Source: Limnohabitans planktonicus II-D5
GTDB taxonomy: Bacteria; Pseudomonadota; Gammaproteobacteria; Burkholderiales; Burkholderiaceae_C
Length of the DNA stretch: 64,000 bases
Assembly: GCF_001270065.2 (NCBI RefSeq)
Contig: NZ_LFYT02000019.1
Location: 19,342-83,341, forward strand
Reading direction: 5' to 3'
The notes under the pieces were generated by a model. The model made no database searches and had not been told where the DNA came from. It saw nothing but the letters and a program-made list of their open reading frames with translations. Made by a program: the position numbers and the translations under genes. Positions 62,547 through 64,000 of this stretch are shown here, piece by piece; positions within the stretch are counted from its first letter, which is position 1, and each line of letters opens with the position of its first letter.

Positions 62547-63455
62547 TCAGTATTTCTCTGGAACGATCATGTCTTGCGGCACCGGATGGCGGATGTAATC
62601 CGGGTTACGCACACGACCTGGCAGGTGGATTTCGGGGTGCTCTATCTCGTGATAAGGCACCAGGCTGAGCAGGTGGTCGATGCAGTTCAGTCGGGCTTTT
62701 TTCTTGTCCACAGCTTGCACGACCCACCATGGCGCTTGCGGAATGTGGGTGCGCTCGATCATGGTTTCTTTGGCCTGGGTGTAGTCTTCCCAGCGGCGGC
62801 GGCTTTCCAGGTCCATGGGGCTGAGCTTCCACTGCTTGAGTGGATCGTGAATGCGGCCCAAAAAGCGGGCGTGCTGCTCGTCATCGGTGATGGAAAACCA
62901 GTATTTGACCAGCTGAATGCCGCTGCGCACCAGCATTTTTTCAAACTCAGGCACCGATCGGAAGAACTCTTCGTATTCTTCTTCGTTGCAAAAACCCATG
63001 ACTTTTTCAACGCCCGCGCGGTTGTACCAGCTGCGGTCAAAGAGCACGATTTCGCCTGCTGCGGGCAGGTGCGAGATGTAGCGCTGGAAGTACCACTGGG
63101 TTTTTTCGCGGTCGTTGGGGGCTGGCAAAGCCGCTACGCGACACACGCGGGGATTGAGGCGTTGCGTGATGCGCTTGATCACGCCGCCTTTGCCTGCGGC
63201 ATCCCGGCCCTCAAACAAGATGACCATGCGGTGGCCGGTTTTGACCACCCAGTCTTGCAGCATGACCAGTTCCGACTGAAGGCGCAGCAGCTCTTTGAAG
63301 TATTGAACCCGAGCGCTCACATCTCCAGCCGAGTTGGCCTGACCGTCCATGAGCCGGTCGTCCAGTTCAAGCTCCAATTCCTCGTCCAGGCTGTCGAGCA
63401 AGTCTTCGCGCAATTGGCGCAACTGTTCTTCGTTGATTTGGGTGCTGGAAGTCAT
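62547..63455 (-). CDS. ppk2: Polyphosphate kinase 2, ADP/GDP-phosphorylating type (second copy)
   Basis: A 302-residue PPK2, the second in the window. It has the Walker loop LFEGRDAAGKGGVIKRITQRL, Walker B region EIVLFDRSWYNRAGVEKVMGFC, and lid motif in PDYIRHPVPQ near the C-terminus. The pattern FEGRDAAGKGG and FDRSWYNRAGVE fits class I, which makes nucleoside triphosphates from diphosphates with polyphosphate. It is convergent with psd, whose stop is 17 bases away. Pho half-sites on the minus strand lie 40-60 bases upstream. Confidence 0.9.
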   Translation of the reverse strand: MTSSTQINEEQLRQLREDLLDSLDEELELELDDRLMDGQANSAGDVSARVQYFKELLRLQSELVMLQDWVVKTGHRMVILFEGRDAAGKGGVIKRITQRLNPRVCRVAALPAPNDREKTQWYFQRYISHLPAAGEIVLFDRSWYNRAGVEKVMGFCNEEEYEEFFRSVPEFEKMLVRSGIQLVKYWFSITDDEQHARFLGRIHDPLKQWKLSPMDLESRRRWEDYTQAKETMIERTHIPQAPWWVVQAVDKKKARLNCIDHLLSLVPYHEIEHPEIHLPGRVRNPDYIRHPVPQDMIVPEKY

Positions 63456-63495
63456 GGCAATTTGGCAAGGTTTATCAACTTGCGACTTTCATGTT

Positions 63496-63517
63496 TGGGT
63501 GTGAAAGTTTGATGACA
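63496..63517 (-). promoter_or_regulatory. Pho box upstream of the second ppk2 (minus strand)
   Basis: On the minus strand TGTCAT (63517-63512) is followed 11 bases on by TTTCAC. The match to the box upstream of the membrane-protein gene is very close. The ppk2 start (63455) is 41 bases downstream of the array, the same distance as at olsB and at the membrane-protein gene. Confidence 0.65.
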
Positions 63518-63573
63518 AAAGGCAGGCTTGGGGCACATCCTGCCGATTCCACCGTCCTAGATGGGGCAGTCGC

Positions 63574-63819
63574 GATCCGGCACGCTGAAGTTTGAAATGT
63601 GTGAGACATATCTTCTCGTAGGTCGACACTCGCAAAGTCCGACATGATGGGTTTCGGCACAGGCCCATGTCGGGGTCTTCGACCGCCGACCTACAAGATC
63701 TTTGAGCATTGATCTCGAAGGTCGGCACTCGAAGAGTCCGACGTTTGGTCGCTTCGGCACAGGCCCACGTCGGGGTCTTCGACCGCCGATCTAAAGCAAA
63801 AACTTCACAGGGCCTAATC
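63574..63819 (+). repeat. REPIN element with two units, partly decayed
   Basis: The left end is GATCCGGCACGCTGAAG. The right end (complement of GGCCTAATC) matches the other right ends with a few changes. Two units begin GTAGGTCGAC and AAGGTCGGC (near 63618 and 63719), with the usual hairpins. The internal junction resembles an end-to-end fusion of two elements. It lies upstream of the second ppk2 gene, about 60 bases beyond its Pho box. Confidence 0.8.
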
Positions 63820-64000
63820 CATCTCCACCCCGGCCACGAATTGGGCGCACCACGCCATCACCCATGTCGACGGCGCGGGGCAGGACAAGGATATCTTTGG
63901 CAAGCTGCTGTTTTTTCTGGAACATTTTGTTGGGCCGTGCGCACATGACACGCTGCTACCCTGAGCAGGTCGGCTTGATCGACGACACGTTGTTGGGTCG
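63820..64000. other. Right-edge stretch without a supportable gene
   Basis: An open frame of about 43 codons (63833-63964, ending DTLLP) occurs on the plus strand but has no start codon, no recognised domain and no clear codon pattern. It may be a gene remnant cut by the repeat element. The opposite-strand frames also lack support. Confidence 0.3.

Noticed and set aside
63833..63964. A 43-codon frame at the right edge
   Set aside because: No start codon, too short and no recognised motif.

Overview
The window looks like chromosomal DNA of a betaproteobacterium, most likely a Comamonadaceae member of Burkholderiales. This is inferred from the high-GC coding style, the gene families and the DUF1302/DUF1329 and pst-pho gene orders; no rRNA is present to confirm it. 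No tRNA, phage, integrase, transposase or CRISPR array was seen. There are about 57 genes, two of them broken.

Layout. 0-5 kb: tail of a response-regulator protein, two glutathione transferases and a large secreted VIT/vWA/DUF2135 protein. 5-18.3 kb: an eight-gene minus-strand operon (DUF1329, DUF1302, RND transporter, YCF48 protein, aldehyde dehydrogenase, Gdh3-like subunit, GMC oxidoreductase, acyl-CoA synthetase) facing a TetR regulator. The gap between them holds a perfect 19-nt palindrome. The set reads as uptake plus alcohol-to-aldehyde-to-acyl-CoA oxidation of an unknown hydrophobic substrate. 18.4-30.6 kb: accessory genes (deacetylase, LuxR, serine hydrolase, broken Fic, MerR-thioesterase, YefM-YoeB, P450, AraC, CYTH, EamA and TRIC proteins). 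30.9-37.3 kb: two photolyase/cryptochrome genes (one frameshifted) with a B12-less MerR regulator, then Rrf2 and a quinone reductase.

37.3-63.5 kb is a phosphate island. It encodes Pi sensing and uptake (pstSCAB-phoU-phoBR), polyphosphate metabolism (ppk1, sixA, ppx, two ppk2 genes, a CHAD protein, an H1-like protein) and membrane-lipid genes (olsB, a PlcP-like phosphoesterase, ugd, lplT, a GT4 glycosyltransferase, psd, a class-III aminotransferase). Candidate Pho boxes, built of TGTCAT/TTTCAC-type half-sites at exact 11-bp steps, lie upstream of olsB, ppk1, ppx, pstS, ppk2, ugd and an unknown membrane-protein gene. Together they suggest one PhoB regulon that replaces phospholipids with ornithine and glycolipids and manages polyphosphate.

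A family of REPIN elements is scattered at 22.6, 27.3, 30.6, 32.2 and 63.6 kb. Each full element has imperfect terminal inverted repeats around tandem 90-bp units, in two variants that alternate; the largest has nine units. Several ends coincide with the stop codon of the neighbouring gene. A solitary end copy lies near position 250.
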